Shown: in pieces, positions 8,288 to 19,974 of the stretch
Layout of the letters: the number at the start of each line of letters is the position of its first letter
Position numbering within the stretch: the stretch's first letter is position 1
NCBI GenBank assembly: GCA_021811625.1
Contig: JAJZNU010000013.1
Span: 1-51,239, forward strand
Direction: 5' to 3'
DNA length: 51,239 nt
Source of the DNA: a bacterium
GTDB lineage: Bacteria; Patescibacteriota; Saccharimonadia; Saccharimonadales; UBA4665
Position numbers and translations under genes: made by a program
Notes under the pieces: model-generated
Told to the model about the DNA's origin: nothing
The model's input: the letters and a program-made list of their open reading frames with translations, nothing else
The model's database searches: none

Positions 8288-9100
8288 ATGAATCTTGTAG
8301 ATACGCACTGTCATATCCATGAAGCCGCAAAACCTGCCGGAGAGTTGTATGCCAGATTTCCATCAGCCGACCCCGATGTCATGATATCCACAGCTACCGC
8401 TGAAGGTGTTAATAAAATGATCTGTGTCGGTACTACACTTCGGGACAGTCATCGGGCGGTGGAGTTTGCTGGGCAACATAGCAACGTTTGGGCAAGTATC
8501 GGGTTGCATCCTCACGAGGCTAAAGATTACTGCGAGGGAAGCACGTTAAAACAAGTTGAACGCGACGATTTCACCCTGTTAGCTAAAGAAGCCAAAGTTG
8601 TCGCCGTTGGTGAATGCGGACTTGACTATTACTATAACCACTCTCCAAAGAACCAGCAGATAACGATACTCAAGTTCCAGATAGAACTAGCTATTTCCCG
8701 AGGTCTTCCCCTCATATTCCACGTAAGGGAAGCTTTTAACGATTTCTGGCCAATTCTCGATCTGTATCCTAGTGTCCGAGGTGTAATCCATAGTTTTACC
8801 GACTCTCAGGACAACCTGAATGAAGCGTTGCGGCGAGGGCTGTTTATAGGGGTCAACGGTATTGCAACGTTTGCCAAGGAACCTGAGCGCCTGGATGTAT
8901 ACAAATCCATCCCGCTAAGCTCATTGTTACTGGAAACCGATTCCCCCTTCTTGACCCCGACCCCTTATCGTGGTAGAATGAACGAGCCTAAATTTGTGCG
9001 GCAAGTGGCGGAATACCTAAGCAACATAAGAGGAGAGGATCTAAGTCTCCTAGCCGTCACCACTACAAATAACGCACAGAAACTGTTTAGGTTGGAGTAG
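8288..9100 (+). CDS. tatD: TatD-family metal-dependent DNase
   Basis: The protein has 270 residues, normal for the family. Metal ligands are visible in order: the HxH motif D-T-H7-C-H9, E in GECGLDYYY, histidines in FHVREA and IHSFTDS, and the aspartate in LLETDSPFLTP. TatD proteins are cytoplasmic TIM-barrel 3'-5' exonucleases acting in DNA repair or turnover. In many bacteria tatD lies next to metG, and here it follows at a distance with only the two surface-protein genes in between, as if these had been inserted. Two small unknown genes follow within 6 nt and may be co-transcribed. Confidence 0.95.
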   Translation: MNLVDTHCHIHEAAKPAGELYARFPSADPDVMISTATAEGVNKMICVGTTLRDSHRAVEFAGQHSNVWASIGLHPHEAKDYCEGSTLKQVERDDFTLLAKEAKVVAVGECGLDYYYNHSPKNQQITILKFQIELAISRGLPLIFHVREAFNDFWPILDLYPSVRGVIHSFTDSQDNLNEALRRGLFIGVNGIATFAKEPERLDVYKSIPLSSLLLETDSPFLTPTPYRGRMNEPKFVRQVAEYLSNIRGEDLSLLAVTTTNNAQKLFRLE

Positions 9101-9106
9101 AAGACT

Positions 9107-9349
9107 ATGCTTGGAAATAAATCCGATTACCTGATGAAATCACCTGAAGCTCTTGAGATTCCTCAGGAGATGATTGATAGGCGCTTAGCAGAGCTCATAG
9201 CTGCAGCCGACTTAGGGTTAGCAGTGCTCCGCGGAGTACATTCTGTGGACGATCTACGCCCGCCAACGACCGATGGTGATCCCGCCAGCGTAGTCGCCGA
9301 AGCCGAAGCCATCCTTCGCTCACCGGATGAGGATTCAAGCCGTGTCTAG
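9107..9349 (+). CDS. Small conserved-looking hypothetical protein
   Basis: This 80-residue acidic protein begins 6 nt after tatD. It is mostly helical, with a predicted amphipathic helix around PQEMIDRRLAELIAAADLGL. The C-terminus is acidic and probably disordered. No domain is recognised. It overlaps the next gene, and the coupling suggests the two products function together. The codon use and spacing fit the tatD operon. Confidence 0.6.
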   Translation: MLGNKSDYLMKSPEALEIPQEMIDRRLAELIAAADLGLAVLRGVHSVDDLRPPTTDGDPASVVAEAEAILRSPDEDSSRV

Positions 9350-9719
9350 CTTACTTAATCAACTCCGAGCTCAGCGAGAGGCGACTCGCCAAACTAACTT
9401 GCACCGGGAGATGATCCGGCGCGAGGCTAAGATTGGCGGAGAATTATTTGGGCCTATACAACCGAATGGCCGACGCGAATTCTTCTGCCTTGATCGTCAT
9501 ACTTGGGTTTGGCACGAAGAATGGGTAGACAATGCCGGCCAGCGGCACGTCGTTACTACCAGGTACGACGTTCGTCCTAACGGCGTAATAAAGGCCCAGG
9601 ATGGTCGCAATTATTCTCATGTGGACGCAAATGAAGCCCGGAACCTTTACCACGCTATACGTTTATACCTCCAACGGGTACCCAGCGAAGTATACGGTGT
9701 TTCGCTAACGCAGGCCTAG
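9327..9719 (+). CDS. Hypothetical protein with W-H-E-E-W motif
   Basis: The protein has up to 130 residues. An ATG at 9327 overlaps the previous gene by 23 nt; a GTG at 9342 would shorten the overlap to 8 nt and is an equally good start. Residues 1-35 form a basic helix (LNQLRAQREATRQTN). The rest is a small alpha/beta domain containing FFCLDRHTWVWHEEW, TTRYDVRPNGVIK and EARNLYHAIRLYLQRV. I recall similar proteins in Saccharibacteria genomes but cannot give a function. It may be a cytoplasmic partner of the 80-residue protein. Confidence 0.65.
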   Translation: MRIQAVSSLLNQLRAQREATRQTNLHREMIRREAKIGGELFGPIQPNGRREFFCLDRHTWVWHEEWVDNAGQRHVVTTRYDVRPNGVIKAQDGRNYSHVDANEARNLYHAIRLYLQRVPSEVYGVSLTQA

Positions 9720-9767
9720 ATCCCTAATCACGCCATCCTAATCATCTAATATATCCAAGTTATACAT

Positions 9768-10904
9768 ATGCCTAATATTTATCTGGATTACGCCGCGGCT
9801 ACACCTCTCGATAAACGTGTTTTGGCGGCCATGACCCCTTATTTAACGGATAATTTCTATAACCCTTCGGGCATAACCCGAGAATCCGACGGCGTCAGAA
9901 AGGCCATAGATGCAACCCGGTCATCGGTGGCTAATATCTTGGGCGTCAAATCGGCCGAGATCATATTCACCGCTGGTGGGACCGAGGCGAATAATCTGGC
10001 TATCCGCGGGGTGATGGAGCAGTACCCCGGCTCTAATCTAATAATAAGTGCAATCGAGCACGAATCGGTGATTGCCCCGGCATTTCTATACGACTCTAAA
10101 TTAGCTCCGGTAAGCAGCGAAGGAATAATCGATATCGACCGGCTGGTTGAGCTGGTTGATAACAAAACCGTTCTGGTAAGCGTTATTTATGCCAGCAATG
10201 AAGTTGGGTCAATCCAGCCGCTCAAAGAGTTATCTGATCGCTTGGAAGCTGTCCGCTCCCGCCGCGAGCGTCAAGGTAACAAACTGCCGCTTTATCTGCA
10301 CAGTGATGCCGCTCAGGCCGGAAACTATCTAAGTCTGCACGCCGATAAACTCGGGGTGGATATGCTGAGCTTAAATGGCGGCAAAATATACGGGCCGAAG
10401 CAAAGCGGGGTCTTGTATGTCAAATCCAGCGTTCGCCTAAAACCGCTAATTTTAGGCGGCGGACAGGAGTCGGCACTGCGCTCGGGCACCGAAAATGTCG
10501 CCGGCATTATCGGGTTTGGTGAGGCTTTATCTATTGCCCAGAACAACAGGCTAAGTGAATCGGCTCGACTTAAATCTCTTCAAAGTTTATTCTTTGACCT
10601 TATGAGGGAGCAACTGCCAGCGGCAACTATTAACGGCTCACTGAAACACCGTCTACCGAGCAATGTTCATCTGACGATACCCGGCATAGATAATGAGCGA
10701 ACAGTGATGGAGCTAGATGAAAAGGGTATTATCGCGGCGTCAGGCTCGGCCTGCAGCGCGGCTAGTCAAGAACCGTCTCATGTTCTGATGGCTATGGGCC
10801 TAAGCAAGGCGGAAATTCGCTCTTCGCTGCGTTTTAGCATGGGCCGATCCACTAGTGCCGCCTCGATTCGAGCCGTAGTCAGCGCATTACTCTCCTTGGT
10901 CTAG
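9768..10904 (+). CDS. Cysteine desulfurase (NifS/IscS family)
   Basis: This PLP enzyme of 378 residues moves sulfur from L-cysteine to an active-site cysteine persulfide. The N-terminus IYLDYAAATPLD is typical. The cofactor region includes TAGGTEANNLAI, the HSDAAQ motif and the PLP-lysine segment SLNGGKIYGPK. The catalytic Cys329 lies in ASGSACSAASQEPSH. C-terminal arginine RSSLRFSMG matches the substrate-binding site. It has no neighbouring iscU or sufU. The tRNA 2-thiolation enzyme MnmA is encoded 14 kb downstream, so tRNA thiouridine is a likely sulfur sink. Confidence 0.94.
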   Translation: MPNIYLDYAAATPLDKRVLAAMTPYLTDNFYNPSGITRESDGVRKAIDATRSSVANILGVKSAEIIFTAGGTEANNLAIRGVMEQYPGSNLIISAIEHESVIAPAFLYDSKLAPVSSEGIIDIDRLVELVDNKTVLVSVIYASNEVGSIQPLKELSDRLEAVRSRRERQGNKLPLYLHSDAAQAGNYLSLHADKLGVDMLSLNGGKIYGPKQSGVLYVKSSVRLKPLILGGGQESALRSGTENVAGIIGFGEALSIAQNNRLSESARLKSLQSLFFDLMREQLPAATINGSLKHRLPSNVHLTIPGIDNERTVMELDEKGIIAASGSACSAASQEPSHVLMAMGLSKAEIRSSLRFSMGRSTSAASIRAVVSALLSLV

Positions 10905-10925
10905 TTAAGCCATAAGAGTTATACT
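10896..10925 (+). promoter_or_regulatory. Promoter of the F1-like ATPase operon
   Basis: TTGGTC (10896-10901) and TATACT (10920-10925) are separated by 18 nt. The -10 ends 10 nt before the ATG of the c-like fusion gene, so the leader would be only a few nucleotides. The -35 overlaps the last codons of the cysteine desulfurase gene. Confidence 0.5.
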
Positions 10926-10935
10926 TATCTCCAGC

Positions 10936-11763
10936 ATGAAACGTAACGTAAAAAGCGGCTCATACCTGTTGCTGCTCAGTGTGGTATTTACTTTAACCCC
11001 GGTTACCTTCATCGCTGCCCAGGCTCTGGTTATGAGCTACACTACGACCTCAACACTGCAGGTGGGCACGATAGTGCAGATGCAGAATTCTAAAAAGAAC
11101 ATTGTCACAGCCCAAACCCAAACCAATGAGACAAAAATGTTCGGGGTTGTGATCAGCCCCAACGACAGTCCGGTGTCTCTTTCTACATCGACTTCCTCGT
11201 CGCAGGCCTATGTTGCAAGCAGCGGCAATTATAGCGTTCTGGTGGATAATCAGAATGGCCCTATAGACACCGGGGACTATATAACCGCTTCTTCGCTGAA
11301 CGGCTTTGGGATGAAAGCTTCTTCCAGCGACTCGACAACACTCGGTAGGGCGTTAACTTCTTTCAATGGATCATCTGACAGTATCGGCCAGACAACCCTT
11401 AAAGAGTCCGGCGGTAGAACCGTTAATGTTTCTCTGGGCCGGATAATTGTCGATATCTCTATTGGACCCAACCCGGTGCAGCAGAATATTCTTGTACCCG
11501 GATTTCTCAAAAGCGTTGCTCAAAGCGTCTCGGCTAAGCCGGTGAGCGCCATTCGTATTTATTCCGGACTGTTGGTGTTGCTTGTCGCTATGATCGTTGC
11601 CGGCGGGATGCTTTATGCCGGCATCCGCAGCAGTGTTATAGCTATTGGTAGAAACCCTCTTTCCCAGAGGTCTATTACCCGTAGCCTGATCCAAATAACT
11701 TTTACCAGCCTGATAGTTTTCATTATCGGGCTGATTGCGGTATATTTACTACTGAAGTTATAG
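10936..11763 (+). CDS. Extracytoplasmic beta-domain fused to a subunit-c-like hairpin without carboxylate
   Basis: The protein has 275 residues. A signal-type hydrophobic segment (about 10-30) leads to a roughly 170-residue Ser/Thr-rich beta domain. Within it GDYITASSLNGFGMKA and LGRAL (113-140) resemble beta-domains of tail-fibre-like proteins. Two transmembrane helices follow (about 207-230 and 251-273). The loop between them, S-S-V-I-A-I-G-R239-N240-P241, matches the R-Q/N-P polar loop of F-type subunit c, which contacts gamma/epsilon. Helix 1 ends AGGMLYAG, partly like the glycine-rich c helix. The conserved ion-binding Asp/Glu normally lies 18 residues after the loop proline; that position is Leu259, and neither helix has any acidic residue. 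Topology is consistent: ectodomain outside, polar loop inside. It is first in the ATPase operon, in the subunit-c position. Confidence 0.75.
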   Translation: MKRNVKSGSYLLLLSVVFTLTPVTFIAAQALVMSYTTTSTLQVGTIVQMQNSKKNIVTAQTQTNETKMFGVVISPNDSPVSLSTSTSSSQAYVASSGNYSVLVDNQNGPIDTGDYITASSLNGFGMKASSSDSTTLGRALTSFNGSSDSIGQTTLKESGGRTVNVSLGRIIVDISIGPNPVQQNILVPGFLKSVAQSVSAKPVSAIRIYSGLLVLLVAMIVAGGMLYAGIRSSVIAIGRNPLSQRSITRSLIQITFTSLIVFIIGLIAVYLLLKL

Positions 11764-11804
11764 CGGTTTTTTACAGGAAAAAATATGCAAGCGGTGGGTA
11801 AAAA

Positions 11805-12425
11805 ATGAATACATGGTGGCTGGCAGTTATAGTACTGGGAGTAGTGTCGGTTGGTATCGGTTTCGTGTGGCTGATTGCCAAGGTTTCGAGTCTGCAGGGC
11901 GGATCGCCGGACCGTCCGGGGGACATTGACTCCGCTACCAGAAAAGACATCGAGCACATCTTTAACGATGAGTTCCGGAGCGAGCTAAAAAACCGCGGCC
12001 GGCTGCACTTCGAAAAGATTATCGGTGAAAACGCCATGTTCCTGCAGCAGGATCTAAGGCTAACAACCAGCCAGCTCAACGACTATATGAAGGAGGAGAT
12101 TACCGCCAAGCTTCAAGAAGAGTTCGCCAAGTATGAACAGTCGATCATGGATGCCAAACAGCTGGCCATCGATTCGATCACCAAAACCAACGCTGCTGTC
12201 GAGGAACAGCGTCGCACGTTGAGTACCCAGCTGGAAAAAGAGATAGCTGTTGAGAAAGACAGGATTATTAAAGAGTTCGAAGAAAATACCGCGGCTATTA
12301 TCAATCACTACCTGCTGGAGGCTATCGGCGATCAGATAGACCTCAGCGATCAACTCGAATACATCTTAAGCGGTATTGAAGCTAATAAGCAGGCTATCGT
12401 AGAGGATATTAAAAGTGGCTCCTAA
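11805..12425 (+). CDS. F0 subunit b-like stator protein
   Basis: The 206-residue protein has one N-terminal transmembrane helix (about 5-27, WLAVIVLGVVSVGIGFVWLI). A short polar linker and a long charged, mostly helical region follow (about 45-205), with a coiled-coil stretch at TKTNAAVEEQRRTLSTQLEK. This is the architecture of subunit b, the peripheral stalk that holds F1 to the membrane. It is longer than the usual roughly 160 residues and I see no close sequence match to standard AtpF, so the call rests on architecture and position. It begins 41 nt after the c-like gene and overlaps the delta-like gene by 11 nt. Confidence 0.75.
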   Translation: MNTWWLAVIVLGVVSVGIGFVWLIAKVSSLQGGSPDRPGDIDSATRKDIEHIFNDEFRSELKNRGRLHFEKIIGENAMFLQQDLRLTTSQLNDYMKEEITAKLQEEFAKYEQSIMDAKQLAIDSITKTNAAVEEQRRTLSTQLEKEIAVEKDRIIKEFEENTAAIINHYLLEAIGDQIDLSDQLEYILSGIEANKQAIVEDIKSGS

Positions 12426-12930
12426 AGATCCAGGTGGAAGAGTACTCGAGCTGCCGGTTCAGGTTATATCACCGGCCGATGTCCACCGTCTCAGCCGTGA
12501 ACTCGAGTCCTTAGAGGATTTTCTGGCTCAGAGTGCTATCAGGGATCCCGGTAGCCGAATGAAATTACCCTCTTCCACCAAGCTGCTTGATGAGTTAGCG
12601 GCTGCTAACTCTTTTAATTTTCTGCGTGACGGGGATCGTCAGAAGGCGCGCACTTTTTTGGAATCACTCAGTAAATATGCCCCGGTGGTTCATATCAGTT
12701 TTGCTAGCGATCCCTCGGCTAATTTTATGTCTAAATTGACGACCCGGCTGAGAGCGACCATCCATCCGCAGCTGCTTATCACGGTCGGTTTGGAGCCTAA
12801 CATTGCCGCCGGATGTATACTTCGCACTCCCAACCGTCAATTCGATCTCAGTCTTAGAAGAGCGCTTGTCGGTCACGAGAATTCCCTGATCAACTTACTA
12901 AAAGCACAAGCAGGAGTAAATGCAGCGTGA
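12415..12930 (+). CDS. F1 subunit delta-like stalk protein
   Basis: The protein has 171 residues. The C-terminal segment [23 protein letters not shown] matches the conserved D-P-x-L-x-G-G-x-x-x-R-x-G-x-x-x-x-D-x-S-x-R pattern of subunit delta/OSCP. The N-terminal half does not obviously match the six-helix bundle that caps alpha, so the F1 attachment may be altered. It sits between b and alpha, the normal atpH position. It overlaps b by 11 nt and alpha by 4 nt (GTGA), indicating translational coupling. Confidence 0.75.
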   Translation: MAPKDPGGRVLELPVQVISPADVHRLSRELESLEDFLAQSAIRDPGSRMKLPSSTKLLDELAAANSFNFLRDGDRQKARTFLESLSKYAPVVHISFASDPSANFMSKLTTRLRATIHPQLLITVGLEPNIAAGCILRTPNRQFDLSLRRALVGHENSLINLLKAQAGVNAA

Positions 12931-14377
12931 GCGATAATCGTCACTTTGATCAACTAGTGGAAAGCGGTCGTCCGGTTGGTGAAGTTATCGGGGTGGATAA
13001 GTTTCTGGTCAAGTTAAAAGGGCTACAACCGGTTAACACTCATGCTCTAGTTATGTTCGAAGACGGTTCAAAAGGATACGTCCATCAGGTATTGCCAGAT
13101 CACACCTTAGTATTTCACCTCGGTAAAACACCACTCAAACTAGGTACCACAGCCACTTTGCAGCATGATAAACTAGTTACAAAAGTCGGCAAAGGCTTTG
13201 TCGGAAGGGTGGTTTCGGTCAGCGGCGAACCATTGGACGGTAAGGGGCCGATTGCCGCCGAAGCCGCTTGGCCGGTTTTTGCTCAGGCACCAATGTTATA
13301 TAAACGGGAATTACTCGACACCCAACTGGAAACCGGCATAGGTATTGTCGACAGCCTGTTCCCCCTGGTCAAGGGCCAGAGGATAGCCATACTCGGTGAC
13401 AATAAATCGGGTAAAACCACCCTAGCCACCCAAGCGGCAATTAATTCCAAAAACAGCGATGTTGTCGTGGTCTATGTGCTGATTGCCAAACGCCGCAGTG
13501 ATCTCGACACTCTCGTTTCCCAACTAAAAGCTAACGAAGCGCTGGATAAGTCCATTGTCGTAGTATCCACTATGTCCGAATCGCTAGTAATGAGCTTTCT
13601 GGCACCGTATGTTGGTTGTGCTATGGCTGAGTATCTCTGGCAGATTGCCAACCAGGACGTTATGGTTGTGTACGATGATCTCACCTCTCACGCCCACACT
13701 TACCGCGAAATGTCACTGCTTTCCGGGGTAAGTCCGGGTCGCGACTCCTATCCAGGGGACATGTTCTACATCCATTCTTCGCTATTGGAGCGAGCCGGTA
13801 AACTGGCCGCTAACCACAAGACCCTTACCGCTCTGCCCCTAGGACTGACTCCCGGAGGAGACATCACCGGGTATTTACCCACCAATCTGATGTCCATTAC
13901 CGACGGACAATGGATACTGGATATGAAAACCTTTCGCGATACCGTTCGGCCGGCCCTCAATGTCGCGTTGAGCGTCACCAGGGTTGGCGGGCGCGGACAA
14001 AACGATCGGCAAAAGGTTCAGAGCGCCCAGACCTTGGCGGCGCTGGCGAAATACACTACGGCCGAGCAGTTCTCTCACTTTGGGACCGAGCTTGGACCCA
14101 ACCTGCAGATTGATCTGGCTCGAGGACGAGATTTGTACGACCTTTTCACTCAAAAACCGGGCGAAAAATATAACCTAATGACTCAACAACTTATGTTGGA
14201 GGTAGTGCTGGGACTAAGTCCGCAAGAGGAGGTAGATATCTCGCGCCTAAAGACTCAGGCTCCCAAAGCGGCGAGTACTGTGAATGAAAGTAACTTTTCT
14301 ACCGTAGTGGCTCAGTTGAAGGCCGGGAGTTTGATGTCAAAGGCGGCACCGCCTGTCGCTGCCGGAAAGGCTCAGCC

Positions 14378-14381
<4 letters not shown>
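12927..14381 (+). CDS. atpA: F1 ATPase subunit alpha-like
   Basis: The protein has 484 residues (typical alpha about 500-515) and a GTG start overlapping the delta stop as GTGA, with AGGAG upstream at 12912. The P-loop is G157-D-N-K-S-G-K-T, where ordinary alpha has [17 protein letters not shown] (270-278) and the HSSLLERAG segment are conserved. The arginine finger lies in S-V-T-R352-V-G-G, so alpha can complete the beta catalytic site. The N-terminal beta-barrel is present ([16 protein letters not shown]). The divergence from housekeeping alpha fits a specialised F1-like motor. It overlaps the gamma gene by ATGA. Confidence 0.93.
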
Positions 14382-16840
<2,459 letters not shown>

Positions 16841-16844
<4 letters not shown>

Positions 16845-17875
16845 TCCAGGACAATGTAGTCGAATACGAGCACTGAGCTGCTGGGAACCGGCGATGACGA
16901 AGTAACGTCGATACTGAAGCCGGTAGTTGTACGGCTGACATAGTATGAAAGACCGGCGGCTGCAGAACTGGCCGGGGTGATAATTACGTCGGGAGTGGCG
17001 TTGAACTTGGCGTTGAAGGTGACATTAACTAGTGCCCCCGAGGAGGCAGAATTGCCGGTGTTTATGGTGACTACCCCACCGGTATCCGAGCCGCTGATTG
17101 ATACGGTGCCACCATTGCCGATAGCACTGCCGGCTGATGCTACAGGTGAAGCCCCGCCGGGTTGGATATGATGATTGAGAATCAGGTCGCTATTGAGCGT
17201 CAAGCTCTGAACCGTCAGCTGATTAACAGAGACGGCTCCGGCGAAACTGGCCGACCCGGCGATATTGAGATTCTTGCCGACCGTCAACTGTCCCTGGATC
17301 ACCGTATCGCCTGATACGATCAGCTGCGAGGTGGATATTTGATTAAATGAACTGCTGCCGCTGACGGTGATACCCGGCAAATTCAGGCTGCTCCCGACTT
17401 TGATAGCCCCGGCTACATCCAAATTCTGCTTAATAAGCACCTGTCCGCCAAAAACCGCCGAAGCGCCAACCGTCAAGATTTGACTTGAGTCCCCGACATT
17501 TAGATTATTATTGGCTAGTTGCTCGAGCTGGCTCTGGGTCAAATTCTGAGTTGAGATCCCGGCGTTATTATTCTTGTGGCTCATGACCACCGCCATGACT
17601 ATCGACGTTGCCGCCATGAGGACCAGAGCGATGAACAACAATATATATTTGCTGGGATGAGGCAGATGGAACTGCCGCTTTTTTTGCGGCGGCGGCGGGG
17701 GACTTGCCGGAGGTGGAGTCGGCTGGAGCAAAGGAGCAAGCGGTGTCCCGACGGTCGGCGAAACCGGGTCTGATACGGGAGGCGCGGGTGCACTATGGTC
17801 TTCGATGATCGTACTAGGGGTTTCCAGTGACGTATCAGCATTGTCCTGTAGCTGTCTCTGATCTGATGGATACAT
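16841..17875 (-). CDS. Bitopic membrane protein with fibre-like extracellular region
   Basis: The protein has 344 residues. Residues 1-75 are cytoplasmic and rich in Pro (TPPPASPPPPPQKKR). One transmembrane helix follows (about 76-98). Outside lies a short coil and a series of roughly 15-residue beta repeats (ITVSGSSSF, LIVSGDTVIQGQLTVGKNLN, AGSASFAGAVSVNQL), as in trimeric fibre or adhesin stalks. A globular beta-domain at about 250-344 contains VNVTFNAKFNATPDVIITP. No cell-wall sorting signal is seen. It is convergent with the ATPase operon and divergent from the secreted-protein cluster. A partner role for the ATPase ectodomain is possible but unproven. Confidence 0.75.
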
Positions 17876-18025
17876 AGATATCGAATAAATCCTTAGTGCT
17901 TAAGAGGACCGTATCGCCCACCGCATATTTACTTTGCTATGATACCTGAATAAACCATAAACGTAAACGGACTATAGCTTAAGGGGAATTGTCAATTTGC
18001 CAAGCGTCGTGGCACAATAAGATAT

Positions 18026-18796
18026 ATGAAAATCCGCCGTAAACTTATATGGACTCTAACCAGCGGCACCATCATTCTGACTATGTTTGCTTCCACCGCC
18101 AATGCCGCTCAATACTCATCACCCAATTATCAGCTGAATGAGGTGTTTGTCGGTAACGGCGGGGAACTTAACTTGACCTCACCCAACTACTCGGCCAGCG
18201 GTTCGGTGGGATCGTTAGGGGTGGGCAACAGTTCCAGCCCGAGCTATCAGGCTCAAGCGGGCTTCAATACATTCCGCTCTCCGTATATTGCCCTTATTGT
18301 TAATAACAGCAGCACCAATCTAGGAGCACTAAGTAGTGGCGCTACCTCTACCTCTACCGCTAGTTTTTCGGTAAAAGCTTACTTGGCTAACGGGTACATT
18401 GTCCAAACCGACAGTCCGGCTCCGTCCAGCGGAAGCCACATCCTTACCCCTCTGTCTTCTCCGGCGGCCGCGACACCTGGTCTGGAGCAGTTCGGAATGA
18501 ATCTGGTGGCCGACACCAATCCCAATACCTTGATTGGCGTAAGTGCCAATCCCGTCCAGCAACCGGATAATACATTTAGCTACGGGACGGTCAACCCGAG
18601 CACCTGCGGGTCGGTAACTCCCGGGTACGATACCGCCAATGAATATAAATACAATAACGGCGATGTTATTGCGGCATCTTGTCTAAGTTCGGGCGAGACC
18701 GACTACACCATTTCATATATATTCGACATCAGCAACAAAACCCCGGCCGGCGCCTATCACTTCAATGATGTTCTGGTCGCCACCGCCACCTATTAA
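18026..18796 (+). CDS. Secreted surface protein, paralogue 1 of 4
   Basis: The 256-residue protein has a clear signal peptide (KLIWTLTSGTIILTMFASTANA, cleavage after about residue 27). Two repeats follow with SPNYQLNE, SPNYSASG and SPSYQAQAG. The C-terminal module contains TPGLEQFGMNLVADT and ends NKTPAGAYHFNDVLVATATY. The same Q-F-G and P-A-G-x-Y elements occur in the next three genes. The C-terminal P-x-G-x-Y-x-x-x-L pattern recalls WxL-type domains of Gram-positive surface proteins, without a strict WxL motif. It is first in a gene series with 8-nt spacing to the next. Confidence 0.75.
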   Translation: MKIRRKLIWTLTSGTIILTMFASTANAAQYSSPNYQLNEVFVGNGGELNLTSPNYSASGSVGSLGVGNSSSPSYQAQAGFNTFRSPYIALIVNNSSTNLGALSSGATSTSTASFSVKAYLANGYIVQTDSPAPSSGSHILTPLSSPAAATPGLEQFGMNLVADTNPNTLIGVSANPVQQPDNTFSYGTVNPSTCGSVTPGYDTANEYKYNNGDVIAASCLSSGETDYTISYIFDISNKTPAGAYHFNDVLVATATY

Positions 18797-18804
18797 AAAG
18801 CTCT

Positions 18805-19974
18805 ATGACGTCACTATTTAAAAAACTCTTAAATATAACGCTACTCGCCGTATTAGCTTTCGGTGTTCTATCCTATCTGGATAGTGGCGTGGTCCGCGCC
18901 TATTCCAGAACCTTGACCGATAGCATCACGATGAACAATTCGACGTCTTCGGCCAGCGGCGTTGATTATCAGGTAAGCTTCGATGCTGCCACGACTGCGA
19001 CACTTCAGGGAATTGTCATCGATTTTTGCTCTAACAGTCCGGTCATCGGTGATGTCTGCGATACTCCGGCCGGTTTCTCGGTCGGGACCCCGGCGGTCTC
19101 TTACACCAGCGGTATCACCAGCAGTTGGTCGGCGACCAGCGCTGACGCTGATCGCACCGTGATCCTCACCTATGCCACCGGCACCGCTATTACAGCCGGC
19201 CAAAATATCAGCTTCGACATAACTACCATAACCAACCCTTCAACGGCCAACTCAACGTTTTATGCCCGAATCCTAACCTATACTTCATCGACAGAAGCAA
19301 GCGGATACAGCGTCACATCCTCATCGTCAAATATTAACACTCCGACCGACGCCGGCGGAGTAGCACTTTCAACCGGCAACAACATAAGTGTCAGCTTTAT
19401 TATCCCCGAGACTCTTTCGTTTTGTGTCTACACCTCGAGTAGCTGCGGGACGGGCGGTAGCAGTATAGTGCTCGGCGACAATCATGGGATACTTTCAAGT
19501 AGCGGGCCGTTCGTTGACAAAACTGCCAAATACGACATTGCCACCAATGCCGTACACGGTGCCGCTATAACGCTGCACGGAGCGACGCTAACGGCCGGTA
19601 GTAATAGCATTGCCGCGTTATCGACCCCTACAGCCAGTGTTCCGGGCACATCACAGTTCGGTATCTGTACCTACACAACTAGCGGTTCCAGCCTCGTTCC
19701 CTTCGGAGATTACGACGGCAACGCCGGCAGTGGTGGTACGGCTTGCCAGAATGTTGCGCAGAGTTCGGGGAATAGTGCGCCGGGCAGCGGGGGCGGCGTG
19801 CTATGGTACTTCAACCAGGCTAACACCACTTCTACTTACGGTGATGAAATTGCGTCTATGACTCCGGACACTACTAACACCGGAGTCATAGCCTTAATGG
19901 CCAATATATCGACGTCGCAGCAGGCCGGTATATATTCAACGTCGTTAATTCTGGTAGCGACCGGTACTTACTGA
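18805..19974 (+). CDS. Secreted surface protein, paralogue 2 of 4
   Basis: The protein has 389 residues. A signal peptide occupies about 1-32 (LLAVLAFGVLSYLDSGVVRA). The N-terminal beta-domain contains IVIDFCSNSPVIGDVCDTP, with two cysteines that recur in paralogue 3 and partly in paralogue 4 and probably form a disulfide. The C-terminal module has NAVHGAAITLHGATLTAGSN, VPGTSQFGICTY and ends SQQAGIYSTSLILVATGTY. Structural surface role is inferred. It starts 8 nt after paralogue 1. Confidence 0.75.
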   Translation: MTSLFKKLLNITLLAVLAFGVLSYLDSGVVRAYSRTLTDSITMNNSTSSASGVDYQVSFDAATTATLQGIVIDFCSNSPVIGDVCDTPAGFSVGTPAVSYTSGITSSWSATSADADRTVILTYATGTAITAGQNISFDITTITNPSTANSTFYARILTYTSSTEASGYSVTSSSSNINTPTDAGGVALSTGNNISVSFIIPETLSFCVYTSSSCGTGGSSIVLGDNHGILSSSGPFVDKTAKYDIATNAVHGAAITLHGATLTAGSNSIAALSTPTASVPGTSQFGICTYTTSGSSLVPFGDYDGNAGSGGTACQNVAQSSGNSAPGSGGGVLWYFNQANTTSTYGDEIASMTPDTTNTGVIALMANISTSQQAGIYSTSLILVATGTY

